From assembly GCA_019722365.1 (NCBI GenBank), contig JADFUC010000425.1, positions 1 to 64,000 on the forward strand: a DNA stretch of 64,000 bases. The letters are read 5' to 3'. The DNA comes from Lithospermum erythrorhizon. Taxonomy: Eukaryota; Streptophyta; Magnoliopsida; Boraginales; Boraginaceae. The notes below the pieces were generated by a model. It did not search any database, was not told where the DNA came from, and saw nothing but the letters and a program-made list of their open reading frames with translations. Made by a program: the position numbers and the translations under genes. Shown here in pieces: positions 33,991 to 46,239 of the stretch. How positions within the stretch are numbered: the first letter of the stretch is position 1; every line of letters starts with the position of its first letter.

Positions 33991-36900
33991 AAAAATATGT
34001 TAGCATACTAATTACTAAATACTTTTTTACCTGTAGAATCTATCATTGAAATATACATAATGGATTTATAGAGAAAATAATTTGGATGTAACAATGATGT
34101 ATATTCAAGAGTAAACTAAATCATTTTGCATTTTGAAAGATAATATAATTGTTCATCCTCTCGATTGATTATTCTTATTCTTGAAATATAGCAATATAAT
34201 ATGAACCGCTATATCCCGATAATCAGGTCAAAGGTTTTTAAAATTTCAAGAATATTGTTTGTTCTCCTGATTATAGTTTTGTTTTGATTTGTTTCAATAT
34301 ATATGTACCATTATTATTTAGTAATTTATATAGAATAATTATTTAGTTCAAAATATTTGGATTAAATACAATATGTTAGACGATATGATAGATGTCGGAT
34401 CTATTATATCTAGCGAACGTGCTCACAATTTAAGCAGTATTTATATAATAATGAGTATTTAAACTTCTATGTGATTGATCAAGTTCATTTTCAAATAAAT
34501 TGATTAAACAGAAGTCGTTAATATTATAAGACCAAAATATATAAAGAACAAATATAGCATACATCAAAGATTTAATAATGAATGAAAGATTTTCACAATC
34601 GCATTACTCTGTCCCATTATTATTGTATATAGAATAATTATTTATTTACTCGGGATCTCTTAGCCACATGTAATTTACGGTAATATAAATTATCAAATTA
34701 TTAAAACAGAGTTTAAATTTTATTAAAATGACTTAAATTAAATGATCGGGTGATCCGATTATTTTGATGCTATAACTACGGATGCCCATTCAGGTCATCT
34801 CTCGCTTACTTTGGGAAACCTGTAGCTTTTGAACCTAATAATGTCATCTCGATAAGACTTTACTATAATCATAACTACCTATAATATTTGATTTATGATC
34901 CAAATGTGAAATAAGATTCTTTTATTATCAGAGTCCGTAAGACGTCTGTGAGGATTAGCACTTAAAATTGATTTGGACAAATAAATTAAGGATTTTTTTT
35001 TAATATTCCCGGTTAATTTACGTGGAATGCCCCTCATTTTGTAACATATGATTGACTTATATGACTCAAGACTCATATATAATTTGAAGTATACAGATTT
35101 CATTACATGATTTGAATTTAATGATTACATACATTTCAAGGTCCAAAAGTACCTACAAATTGCTTGAGTACGCCTCGCATTTGAGAGGTAAAATTAAGCC
35201 CGTAAGAAATTATTTCACACAAATATTTTGTTACATGCTGTATAAAGTTGCTGGGCTCAAGTTTCACAGATTTTCATGCCCACATCATAGTAACAATAAA
35301 GCATATCCTATCAGTTTTAATTATTGACATATACAAATTAATTATCGATCTATATATCCATAAAAGAGTATATATTATTTCCTCAAGAAACAATAGGTTC
35401 ACATGAAAGATTTAGTAAAGTGAAAGACTATATAATGCCTAGGCTAAATCGATTGATGTCAGTGATTATACATGTCTAGGCCAGCTTCCGCTATGAAAGA
35501 TTTGATACTGGCGCCTCCTGTGGCACACCTATCTTCTTGGAAACTTACCTAGTGTATGATTTTCAACATCCAACAGATCGCCACCAACAACATGGATAAA
35601 AGAAAGATGTCTGCTAAATAATGCGTGAAATTGATCGAAAGCTCTGTAGTGCCAAACATATCATAAACTATCATACATATATGAAAACCAGCAATATATC
35701 ATCAGTTGATCGAATTAGTTCCTAAGAGCTAATATTTTTAGCATTTGAGGACCTTAAGAGTTAATATTTGTCAAAAAGGAAGTTAAAGTCAAATTGGTAA
35801 GTCTTAATAGTTAAATATTACCAAAGTAACACACATATACGTATTATTAAAATATACAGCTTCTATCAAACAAGAAGTTCGATTATTATTTGGCACGACT
35901 GCTGTGGACTACACCTCTGGACAGAGTTGGGCGATGTGAAATAATGATTGAATGGACTGAGACTCATTAAAGAGTCAACAAATTCAGTTGGTTTAAAGAC
36001 TTTACGCGAGATAATGCTGAACTCAAGAGACATTGAGTACGTTGGAATTACATGCAATACCGCTAATCGATCATTGAGAAATATTATTTAGTGTCACTGA
36101 CGCATTAAGCCAAATTATCATAGAATCCCCCAATATAATTGGTTTGGTCGAAACCAAATATTTTACCTCCAATTATACGTATCATATATTACCAAGAGAT
36201 GACAAACGTTGATTTTTACATTATATATTCCAAAGGTATATATCTATATACTATTATACCGAAAAGGTATGTAATTAAAGTAATGAAAACATCTATAGAA
36301 TTGAAGTAGTTTCCATTAGATATCAATGTTTTCAACATCGGTATAATATAACCGAAAAAATAGAATATCTTGAAATGAAATATCCCTACGCTATACGATC
36401 CTCAAGATTTAATAAATATTTAACTCAAGCTCGGCAGGCTCAAGAGATAATATGAACAAATTTGGCTGATAATACGAACTTAAGCTCACTACCAAACAAA
36501 TATCCGACCTCAAGATAAGATTGAAATTATATAATTAGTCAGAAACACTAAAATAGAGCTAAGGTTCCTCAAGAACTATCAGAGGTCAAATAGTTCCATT
36601 CATTCAAATTCTAAAAGAAGAATATTTAAAGATAGTCTATAAGATGATTACTTCCTTTAAGAAATAGATGAATATATCTCATGAATATGTGCTAAAGATA
36701 TAATAAAATGTCTGAAGACATCTACATACCGAAATTCATGAATGCAATGGATTCCCAATTATCATGAATATGGTGGAACTACATGGAAAAGATTATCGAC
36801 AATGAATATTGAACATAATGAAGAGCTCTATATGATGAAAGAAATATGAGGATCATAAGTCTATCTCCTTGAGTGAGTAGAAATATGTTTATGAATACAA

Positions 36901-39298
36901 AGAGAAAAGACGCAATCAAGAGTAGCGAACTCACTCATTATGTAAGTGAGAAATTTAGGATTCAAGACTAACATAGACGATACTGGGCAGTTAAGTATTT
37001 ATATTTGCGAGAATAATGACATATGATTTGTCTTATACCCAAAAAACACTAACGAAAGTTATAAGGTGATGATACCTTTCGACAGGTATCAAAAATAATA
37101 TATGTTTGGTAGCAACAAAATATAACCTTCTTGATATGCGTACTTTATTTATGATATAACATGTTAAGAAATAAGTATACATGGCATGTATAAAGATTTA
37201 TGATGCTAGAAGCACATATAAGAATTTATGATGCCAGAGGCACAAATTTATATTCCCGGGAACTTAACTCACTGGAAGTTAAGATGAGAAATATTCAATA
37301 TTTAAAGCCATCCAGAAGATGGATTACAAGTTTGAACTGCATTATTAGATATTCATTTGCATTTTATATATTGCATGAATATATAAGTCTATCGATAGAG
37401 TGTCATACATGTTTATGTTTGACTATATTATGTCTTATGTGATTATATGATTTATTTATTTGCTTATTATGTGACATGAAATATTTGAATTATAAATTGT
37501 ATAAGCCGGGTTTTGATATTACATATTTTTTTGATATTACATATTAATGATCGAAAGATTTATCATGTTGATGACCCGAATAGTCAGATACTAACAATCC
37601 AATTATAACTTATGACTTAGAATAGTTCCGAATGACTAAATTATCATGAATATGTTAGTGCAAGAAAACTCTAAAGAAGTTCTCAATTTCTAGACAATAA
37701 GTCTACAAATGATTTGGAAAGAAATACTATACGGTATGACTCTATGCAGTCACTTGAACTTTGAATATATATGAAACATGATAAAATATTTCATCTCAAG
37801 AAAGTAGATTCATGGAGATAACTAGTATCCGCTTTGAAAGATATGAACTTACCATGAAATACCAATTCTAATGTATTACTTTTATTAACCCGATACATGA
37901 TTACATAATCATGCACATTTGACAAACGCTAGGCCAAGTTATATGGATTTTTACTTGAATAATCTAAACTCCATGATCTCATCGTGAGATATTTATAGAA
38001 TGATGATTCATCAGGGAGATACGATATGCATTGTTCTTTTTTCCCTTCACTAAGTTTTTTCCCACCGGTTTTCTTTGGTAAGGCTTTGAATTAGACACAT
38101 TAAGCATATCTAAAGAGAAATATAGTCTTTTTGTTTTACTAGGTTTTTATCCCACGATTTTCCTGTTTAATTATTTAACAAAAGATGGTTATATTTAATG
38201 ATCTTACATGGCATTGTATTTACATGTAAGATCGGGAGAAAAGTTTATGAAAATGGCAATTTATGTTTATGACTTAAACATTATTGAACTCTTGAATAGC
38301 TTTCTCTAAGAGCTGTAAACTTCTCAAGAAGGAATTTAAGACGAATACCATCGACAGATCACATTCAGCATTCCCCAATAATTATAATATCACCAACGAA
38401 CAACGGCCCACACGACAAAGAGAAAGCAAGCCGATTATTTCCGATCCTCAAGATCATATAAACGATATTGTAATAAATGACATATATTAGGAGGAAATGT
38501 CAACACGAATACATTGAAACGCCTTTCAAATATATAAGTGAATATACTATTGTTCCAAAGAGAACATATTCAATTTATACACAATTGATTATGCGAATGC
38601 ATAATACTTATATGATCTATATCGGGAAGATCACATACACGGTGTTTCTTTTTATTAGTAGTTGCGTATTTCTACGTAAAGGATTTAATAAAACAAACTA
38701 GATCAATAAAATCATCAACACACGCAGAGATTCAAATGCACGAAGAAATTGTGAATGCGCTTTGGTCGAGGAATATGATCCAAATAGACCATATTACTTA
38801 TGATTTATCATATGAAAGTTGGTCCCATTTCCATCTTTACGACGCATAATCAGACGCTGGCTGCATGCTTAAACGAACGACATATCAAATGCAGATAGAA
38901 CAAAATATATTGGGTAAGTTCTTCTACCCATGATTTTAAAGGAATGGTGAAATTGATTTTCAATGAATTCGACATTGTAATAACTGCGTATATATTCACT
39001 AAATCACTTCCTACCCTAACATTCGAAACCCATCCGTAAGATAAAGACTACGGACTCAAGCTGACGCTGCTGACTGGTCATGGTGGGGGAGTTAATACGT
39101 TGGCTGTACTCTTTTCCTTAATCAAGGTTTTGTCCCAAATTGGGTTTTCCTATTAAGGTTTTAATGAGGCAACATTATATGCGTATGTTGAGAATAATGC
39201 ACTCTTTTTCCTTCACTGGATTTTTATCCCCAGACGGGTTTTTCCTAGTAAGGTTTTAACGAGGCATATTTTAGTGAATTAGACATCCAAGGGGGAGT

Positions 39299-39600
39299 GT
39301 TATGGAAATATTATATTGTGGATGTCTTGTCAACCAAGTCGTCTTGTTTACCAAGAAAGGGAAATCCATCATTTGAAATAATCAACAAAAAGCATTTATT
39401 TACCAAAGCTACTTCATTACCTTATTATTGTATCTTAAAAGCCTGGCAACAGTGCATCATTGTATCAGATTCTACACAATTCCAAAAACAATAAAATCAT
39501 CCTCATTATCTCTCTTATTTCTCCGTCTATTTGTTGTTCTTGTAAGGTATCTTCATAACAAGACTCCAAATAATTTAGTACTAACAGGCGATAAGTGTTT
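39299..39600 (+). repeat. 3' LTR of the plus-strand Copia relic
   Basis: Starts TGTTATGGAAATATTATATT directly after the polypurine tract, then GTGGATGTCTTG. The distal end is uncertain; similarity to the 5' LTR is clear to about 39,560. Confidence 0.75.
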
Positions 39601-40759
39601 ATTATATAAGAGCTGAGGCCCTAATCAGATATTAGTCGATGTTATTTTTACCTTAACTGGCTATAATTTGGTACTTATTTTCGCTTTTATTTGAGTTTAG
39701 GCAATTAATGTTAAAAGCCAAGAATCGGCTAATCAAGATACGAGCAAATTGGGCTAAGAGTTGCTAATGCAGTCAGCGATCCACGCGAATTCTACCATTA
39801 ATATTGTACAGAACTATAAAAAAGAGAGGGGAGGAGTTAGAGTAAAAAGAGGATATGTATGAATTTCTAGAAAAAGAAGTCATCAACTTTGTCGGAAAGC
39901 GAAGGCACTACTGGAAGTTCGGTGTTAAGAAATTGGTAGTTAATTACATATTGCTAATTGCGAAGTCAGAGTTGATTACTTTTTAATTGGTTTCTAATAA
40001 TTTTAATTCAAGATATTATTATTGTTAAAGATGAATGTCATTAATTTCATGTATTTATTTATATCTTTTATTATGAACTAATTTTATTATTAGTCGACCA
40101 CATAAATGGACTGGATTTATTTGATTTTTCTTGGAGTTAAATTTAATTCTAGTTTCATAATTCGATTATCACAAGATAATTAGTATTTAATATCTTGATA
40201 TCAATATTAAGTCGCTCATATAAGTGATTAATTAAGGAAATAGGTTGTCACTTACTTAATTATCAATCGAACACATGTTTCAATTACCATGGTATATGCG
40301 TAATGTCATGTGCAATTTAATAAGCATATGTTATTAAAAAAATATCCTATTTTAAGCCATCATGTAGATAAGGCTAGCTTGCAGACTTAATTGCGTTAAC
40401 CGGTAAGTAATATCAATCGATAAGTAACGCTTTTGTTTAATTAATAAATAACTACTAGGTGTTTCGAATCGACGATCCGACGAAATCGTAAGGCCCCGAC
40501 TATACTAATATTAAGTAAGATCTACTTGTGCATCCGTTAGTACTAGCTAATTTAATTGCTTAGTCATTTTAGTTAAGTAGTCTGTATTTAAATTTATATT
40601 CTTTAATTATTGCTAATTAAGGATTAAGAAAAAGACCTAAGATTTAGTATATATTGAATTTGTGAGACGATACTCGTTTATTCATTATATTACTTGACAC
40701 CTAATTCGACTCAAATTCAAAACACATAAATTTGTGTTGTCAATATACATCATTATTAT
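39601..40759. other. AT-rich interval with likely repeat debris
   Basis: No gene recognised. Near 40,640-40,740 the sequence resembles leader or LTR debris of the inverted Copia copy that follows. No ORF of note. Confidence 0.35.
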
Positions 40760-41181
40760 ATCCAAACATATCTCTCGACAATAATCAATAATAATCTATT
40801 TCAATGATAGATTCTCTGTGCAAAAGTATTATAAATAATTAGTATGCTAACATATTTTTCAGATTTGAAATATAATATATGTTGGAAAAATATTCAATAA
40901 ATAAATATGGAAGTTGAAATAAATTACCTCAATGGAGAGCTGATCAAGGCCGATAACGCTATTTAATATAACTAAATACAATGTAAATAACAGAGAATAA
41001 TAAACAAGGAGGAGAATAACTTTATTGCTTGTGTTGTTCTGTAGAATACAATATAATCTAATCGCCTATTTATGCGCCTAAAGATACAATACAAGAATGT
41101 TAACTCGCAGAAACAAGAACCTTAACGACTTACTAATCAAGTAATCTACTTTCTTGGTGGATAAGACAAATAATATTTCCA
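40760..41181 (-). mobile_element. inverted LTR and leader fragment of the same Copia family
   Basis: On the minus strand it reads from GTTATGGAAATATTATTTGT (41,181) through GGTAATTTATTTCAACTTCC to AATATGTTAGCATACTAATT and GAGAATCTATCATTGAAATA. This is the same series as 33,661-34,090 on the plus strand. It also resembles the LTR at 17,800-18,196. No coding part is attached. Confidence 0.7.
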
Positions 41182-41524
41182 TAACAAAGCAGATATTTGT
41201 TATCATTTTTCGTCTACAGATTTTCAGAAAAGCATTTTGCATTCTCGTGATATATTGTTAACTTTCAAAAAAATTAAAGTAGTTAAGCTTTACACCTACA
41301 CCATGGGGCGTGTTTCAGACCGTGAATCCTTTCCCACTTCAACTCTCCTTAATTAGCCATTTACTATTAACATTCTAATTTTCGTTGTTCATTAAGATTA
41401 TACAAGAAACATTATTACCCTAATCTACATAGTAGTTATAAAGAGAGAAACGAGTGTTTCTACGCAAATGGTCTTAGAGATTTTGGGCGATTTAGTTTTT
41501 CAATTCTATTTATATTTTTTTAAG

Positions 41525-41964
41525 GAATTTTTTCAATTATCAACTACACTGTAAGCCGATAAATCAATACTTCGATTATTTAATAAACCCTCTAAGATAA
41601 TATTTTTGGCCCGTCCGACTGGGAGAAGTGTTAATAATAATCCGTTTTTTCGCCTTTTTCATATATTTTTTTGCACTATCAACCTATGAACTGATATATT
41701 GGCTGAGTTCTGAGCATCACTTAAAATTGCATGCCATTATATTTTACAAAGTTGGGCTTGGGACCAAATATCAATAAAAACATCGCCTCTATTTTTTTCC
41801 CTTTTTTAACGAGCATTTTTTTTAATTGTCAACCACAATAAGATCAAGCAAATTAATTCAAGATAATATTTTTCATCCCGACTCGCGATGCGCCAAGCAA
41901 ATTAATAATCCGCTTTTCGCTCTTTTTCCTTTATTTACATCATACGCGACTATGCCTTTTTTCG

Positions 41965-42010
<46 letters not shown>

Positions 42011-42290
42011 CGCAATTATCAGAACCGCAAAGTAGAAACCTGATAAATTAATACTGGTAGATCGAAAGGAAATTGTACGCCATTATATTATATACAAAGC
42101 TATCAATTTCAACTATCAGAATAACATCGTTTCATTTTTTTTTTCCTTTCATATTTTCCGTCCCGACTCGAGATAAAATAAATTAATAATTGGGTGATTT
42201 TTTTTCGCTCATTTTTCATTATTTCTACGCACTACTATACGCTAATGCTGCTTGTTATATATATATATTAATAATTATCAACTATAATAT
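41525..42290 (+). repeat. degenerate tandem repeat (about 270-340 bp units) upstream of PDV2
   Basis: Three related units share, in order, CAATTATCAACTA-like, GATAATATTTTT, C(C/G)TCCCGACT(C/G)G, TTAATAATxxG, CTTTTTCxTxTATTT and GCCATTATATTxTAxAAAG blocks. Anchors GTCCGACTGG, TCCCGACTCGCG and TCCCGACTCGAG lie near 41,612, 41,877 and 42,160. Confidence 0.55.
41969..42008. repeat. (AT)20 microsatellite
   Basis: Uninterrupted alternating A and T of about 40 bases inside the tandem-repeat region. Confidence 0.95.
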
Positions 42291-42373
42291 TTAATAATTT
42301 ACAATATATAAATTGGAGAAATGTTTTAAGGATTAGAGATAACCTTGAAACCCTTGGGAAAAAGAAAGAGAGA

Positions 42374-43571
42374 ATGGAATCAGAGAGAATTGGGTTAGTC
42401 TTGGGAAGAGCCTTAGAGCCATGCAAAATGAGTATCAAACGACGAAGAAAGTGATGATAGCCTTTGGACATATGATGCGCTTTCAAGCACTTGAAGCTCA
42501 GCTTTCTTCCCTACAGGTAAACTTTTCCCCTTCTTCTCCAACCATATTTATTTCATTTAATTACTATTGGATGATGGATGTTGTTAACGTTTTTGGGAAA
42601 GTTAAATACTTAATCTTGCTTATTTAAAAACTTTTTGTACAACAATGAATCTCATGTTCCATGCTTATATAACTTTGTAAACCTCAACTTGCATCTAATT
42701 CAGCACTTAACTAATATTGGAGCTCAATTGTATATAGTGTTGGTCTTAGTGGTCACACCCTTACATTTTTATTATGTAACCTCTATGAATCTGCTCCTCC
42801 GTAGCATAAGTGGAAGCCAATTGCCTAAAATTGATTTTTGTCTCTACGATTGTTAGTTTTATGCTGGTATTGATGAAATATACATCTTCCTTGTAAACTC
42901 AGCAACCTCCTTATCGATATATTGGAACTGTCAGGCTTTGCACCAGCAGCAATGGTATGAGAAAAGAAGTTGTCCTGGCTGAGATCAACCAGTCAAAAGA
43001 AGTTGCTCAAGTCGCTAGTTATATGAAGTGGAAGAATTTAGAAGTCATTAATGAGGCCATTGCTTTTGTTGGCGAAACAGTAGATGACAACAATGATCTT
43101 CTCCTCCCCCCATATCCAAGCCGACCTTCTCCGGCACTTGCGTCAGATTGTGGATATCTTTCCCACTTTACAAGTACCCACAAATATCCTCGTGATGGGT
43201 TGATAAGCAACGGTCAGACTAGCACAGACAAAAATCGAATGGTCCATGAATCTAGAAGCCCACTCAGAGGAATAAAACTGTTACTTGGTGCAGCGGCCAA
43301 GGCTACATTTACAGTTGTTGGAGTTATATGTATCTTAAGTTTGGCCGGTTTTGAGCCTAGATTAAGGAAACGAAATAATAATCAAGTCAACATTTGGGGG
43401 CTGCTGCCACAGCAGGGAGATAATAGTGAAAATAAGTTAACAGTTGAGTGTCCAGCTGGAAGGATCCCTGTGATAGAGGATGGCGAAGTGCGTTGCCTTG
43501 TGAAAGAGAGGGTTGAAGTTCCGTTTGGGTCAGTTGTTGCAACACCTGATGTAAACTATGGTTGCGGATGA
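42374..43571 (+). CDS. PDV2: plastid division protein PDV2, two exons, with three apparent 1-nt frameshifts
   Basis: PDV2 is an outer-envelope protein that recruits the dynamin ARC5 to the chloroplast division site and binds ARC6 in the intermembrane space. Exon 1 (42,374-42,516) starts MESERIGLVLGRALE and, across shifts, reads NDEESDDSLWTYDAL and QALEAQLSSLQ before a GT donor. The intron is 42,517-42,934. Exon 2 (42,935-43,571) reads ALHQQQ, YEK, then EVVLAEINQS, LEVINEAIAFVGETVDDNND and LLLPPYP. A membrane segment follows (GIKLLLGAAAKATFTVVGVI region), then the intermembrane tail VECPAGRIPVIEDGEVRCLV, KERVEVPFGSVVATPDVNYG and a final glycine, as in PDV2. Shifts lie near 42,425, 42,481 (extra T) and 42,960 (extra A in an A run). 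Sequencing error or recent decay are both possible. Confidence 0.85.
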
Positions 43572-44246
43572 AGTTGTATTAGTTACTGAGATCTGAAAAT
43601 TCTCAGGAAGGTTGAGTTGTGCCTCATTGGAATAAGTTTATGGTCTTGGATGATGATGGTTTACTTATTCCGAGGTAGATTTCTCTAATAATCATCCATG
43701 AAGCTCTTCTTTCCAACTGCAATATATTTCCATTTTTTATCTTAATTGCTTGAGTGACTTGACTTTGATTTAAGTTGTGAAATGGTGAATTGTAATCTGG
43801 AGGGGTGAAATTGATTGTGTAGCCCCTAATCCCCTATGGTTTGCTTGAAACATACTCGTACTAACCAAAGGGAGTAATAAAAATGTTAATTGAACTGTGG
43901 GCCAATGATGAGTATGCAAAGTTGTTTCTTTAGTTCTTTTAGAATGCAAAATTATTTGTTTGGCCCACTGATAAAAGAATGGGGGCATGGGGCACAACCG
44001 CACAAATACAATAGGAGCATAATAAGGAGGTAAAGGATTTGAACCGCACTTTGACTGCATATATTGAGAGAGAAATGATAAATGATATTGTGTTGATGTA
44101 TCTTTGTTTTTTTTTTTTTTATTGAGATAGATACAGATGATGCATCAAGAAGAATCCGCAAGCTATATTATTCATATTAATTTTAGCTTTTATTGTTATT
44201 GGGTCATCTATCTATTATTAATCCAATTATATTAGATTTAGGTTTA
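43572..44246. other. intergenic, 3' flank of PDV2
   Basis: Likely PDV2 3' untranslated sequence to about 43,800, then AT-rich DNA. The minus-strand open frames at 43,770-44,161 show no known motif. A run of 19 T lies at 44,109-44,127. Confidence 0.45.
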
Positions 44247-44444
44247 TATATATATAGTGACAACTTCTATTGTAATAGACAACAATTATTATTTATTATA
44301 AAAAAAAGACAATAATTATTATTCAATAATAATCTCTCTTGATTTGTCTATATATAGTGACAACTTCTATTGTAATAGACAACAATTATTATTTATTATA
44401 AAAAAAGACAATAATTATTATTCAATAATAATCTCTCTTTATAT
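44247..44444 (+). repeat. 100-bp sequence duplicated in tandem
   Basis: TATATAGTGACAACTTCTAT starts at 44,251 and again at 44,351, and the following roughly 95 bases are nearly identical (one A-run length difference). A recent tandem duplication. Confidence 0.92.
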
Positions 44445-44642
44445 TTTATTATTATAAGAATAGATATAAAGTGACTTTCTATTTTATTTATTTGATTGCT
44501 TAGAAGAAAAGTATTTTATTCCCTTCAATTTTTTTTAGTTGACATACTAGCAATTTTTTTTTTTTTTCAAATAGTTGCCACTTACAATTTCAATGCAATG
44601 TTTCATTAGTTTTTCCTTTTAAACCCCTACTTGTTTTATTTT

Positions 44643-44908
44643 ATACTCCCTTCATTTCATAATAGAAGGCTTTTTAGCAATTGTTAGTTTATTCAAATTG
44701 TATGTCGTCCTAGAATTTCAATGTAAAAAATTAATATTTAAAAGTTACTTTTGTACTTGATCAACTCAAACAACATCTTTTATTGGTTCAATTGCATAGA
44801 AAGTAATAACTTACACTAACTATTTACACATTCCCAATATTATAATGATTTTCTTAATATATGTGTAAGATTCTAAAAAGTCTTCTAATATGAAATAGAT
44901 GGAGTATT
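44643..44908. mobile_element. Stowaway-like MITE
   Basis: Terminal inverted repeats of about 35 bases: left ATACTCCCTTCATTTCATAA TAGAAGGCTTTTTAGCA, right, when inverted, ATACTCCATCTATTTCATAT TAGAAGACTTTTTAGA. They are flanked by TA. Total about 265 bp, non-coding. The TACTCCCT(C/T) end is typical of plant Stowaway elements (Tc1/mariner type). Confidence 0.8.
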
Positions 44909-45298
44909 TAATGATATTAATGGTTGTTTTAGTTATTGATTACAGATATATAGGTAAAATGTACTTTTATTTTTAATTGCTTCTTAATTAACGTAAAAAT
45001 GTTAGGATGTCAAGTAAAAAAATCAGAAGGAGTATTAAGCTAATCATTGATTGTACAATTTTTATAGTGAGAAAAGTTATCAATCAATACAAAAAAAATA
45101 TTAGGAGACAAAACAAATTTCAATGCAAAAAAGTTTCATTAATAAATAAAACAATCATTTGAAAAGATAAATTTTTTATATATAATTATTTAAATAGTGA
45201 CAGAGGGATAATAAATATGTAGTATTGCTCGACTGTACAAAATATTTACACATGATACTTACTATAAAAGCAAGGATCACGAGCAATGCATCAATCAC
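44909..45298. other. intergenic
   Basis: AT-rich sequence between the MITE and the 3' end of the DC1 gene; nothing else seen. Confidence 0.4.
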
Positions 45299-46226
45299 CT
45301 ATTTTGACATGAGGGAGGCAACAACACCAACAATTAGAGTTGTGGGATCTCCAAGAATTGCTGATATGATAAATTGGAGAGCCAAACCAGCCATCTCGCA
45401 ACATTTCTGCACTTTCCCCTTTCTGCTTTTCCGATGACGAAGATGAGTTTCAAGACTACCTTTGAGGCTTGGAACACTCATTTTCATTCCATAGTACAAT
45501 TCATGCCAATTATCTACCAACATCTCCTTCACACAAGCTACATGCAGATTATACTTCTTGCAATTCGACCTGTAATTGAAGTAAATATATTAGCCCCACT
45601 TGCTAGTTGTATTAATTTACGTGGGGCCTGGGTGGGGACCAAATTTATCATTCTGTCACGTTTAATTAGTATCTCATAAAAACAAAATATTATAACAGTT
45701 CGATTATTAAGTAGAAATAATAATATTTGAATATCCATATTCAAAATGTAATTGTCCGCACCTATAAGTCCAGCTCCTCCCTTTCCTCCCACAACGGTGA
45801 CAAGGTGTGCTAACTTTTCTCTGCAAATAGAGTTTCACCTCACCATCATGGAGAACCATCGGAAGCTTCGCGCAACATGGATGGAGATCAAAGCCACATG
45901 ATCGGCAATGGTAGACAAAGCCTATGACATCTCTCTCACAGGCATTGCAGTAACGCTGGATGCTCCCAGGGGGGCGAGACATGAACTCAAATTGACACTT
46001 GGTATAGAATGGGTGTGATATGGAAGGTGAAGGAATTGCACAGTGCAAGTGAAGATCATAATCACAAATGTTGTTGTTGTTGCTGCAGTTGTCATCGTTG
46101 CAACATTTGTAATGTGAGCCAATTCCAACTTCTTTGCAGCCATCACATTTGAAGGGGTGTTCTATTGTAGTCAGATTTGAAGCTTGTTCACAGGATAACT
46201 GATGATTTCATTGCGCTGTATTTCAT
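45299..46226 (-). CDS. DC1 (C1-like) zinc-finger protein with carboxyl-terminal hydrophobic segment, two exons, one frameshift
   Basis: Exon 1 (46,226-45,762) starts MKYSAMK and, after a shift near 46,200, reads IEHPFKCDGCKEVGIGSHYK, DLHLHCAIPSPSISHPFYTK, YCNACERDVIGFVYHCRSCG, FDLHPCCAKL and CHRCGRKGRSWTYR. The repeated HPF/CxxC/H-C pattern is that of plant DC1 domains, related to diacylglycerol-binding C1 domains. The intron (45,761-45,570) has GT-AG ends. Exon 2 (45,569-45,299) reads SNCKKYNLHVACVKEML, YYGMKMSVPSLKGSLETHLR and a basic stretch. It closes with a hydrophobic tail (LALQFIISAI and LIVGVVASLM) and a stop. Members of this large plant family are poorly characterised, some linked to stress or pathogen responses. 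The frameshift is at the amino terminus only. Confidence 0.8.
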
Positions 46227-46239
46227 TCTTCCTCCAAGC

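Larger units (their letters stand above)
33661..39600 (+). mobile_element. Copia-type LTR retrotransposon relic, plus strand
   Basis: A 5' LTR at 33,661-33,990 and a 3' LTR at 39,299-39,600 share blocks such as GGATGT, TTACCAAGAAG, TTACCTTATTATTGTATCTT, GATTCTxxxCAATTCCAAAA and CTCCGTCTATT. The 3' LTR is preceded by the polypurine tract CATCCAAGGGGGAG and, further left, by repeated CCTTCACT-GGTTTTTxCC-AAGGTTTTAA blocks (38,030; 39,100; 39,200). A trace of the polyprotein end (FTKSLPTxTFET) lies near 38,990-39,020. The rest of the interior is too decayed to read. Same family as the minus-strand element at 17,800-22,915. Confidence 0.75.

Noticed and set aside
41969..42008. AT repeat as a replication origin or matrix attachment site
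   Set aside because: A simple microsatellite; nothing else supports a functional origin.
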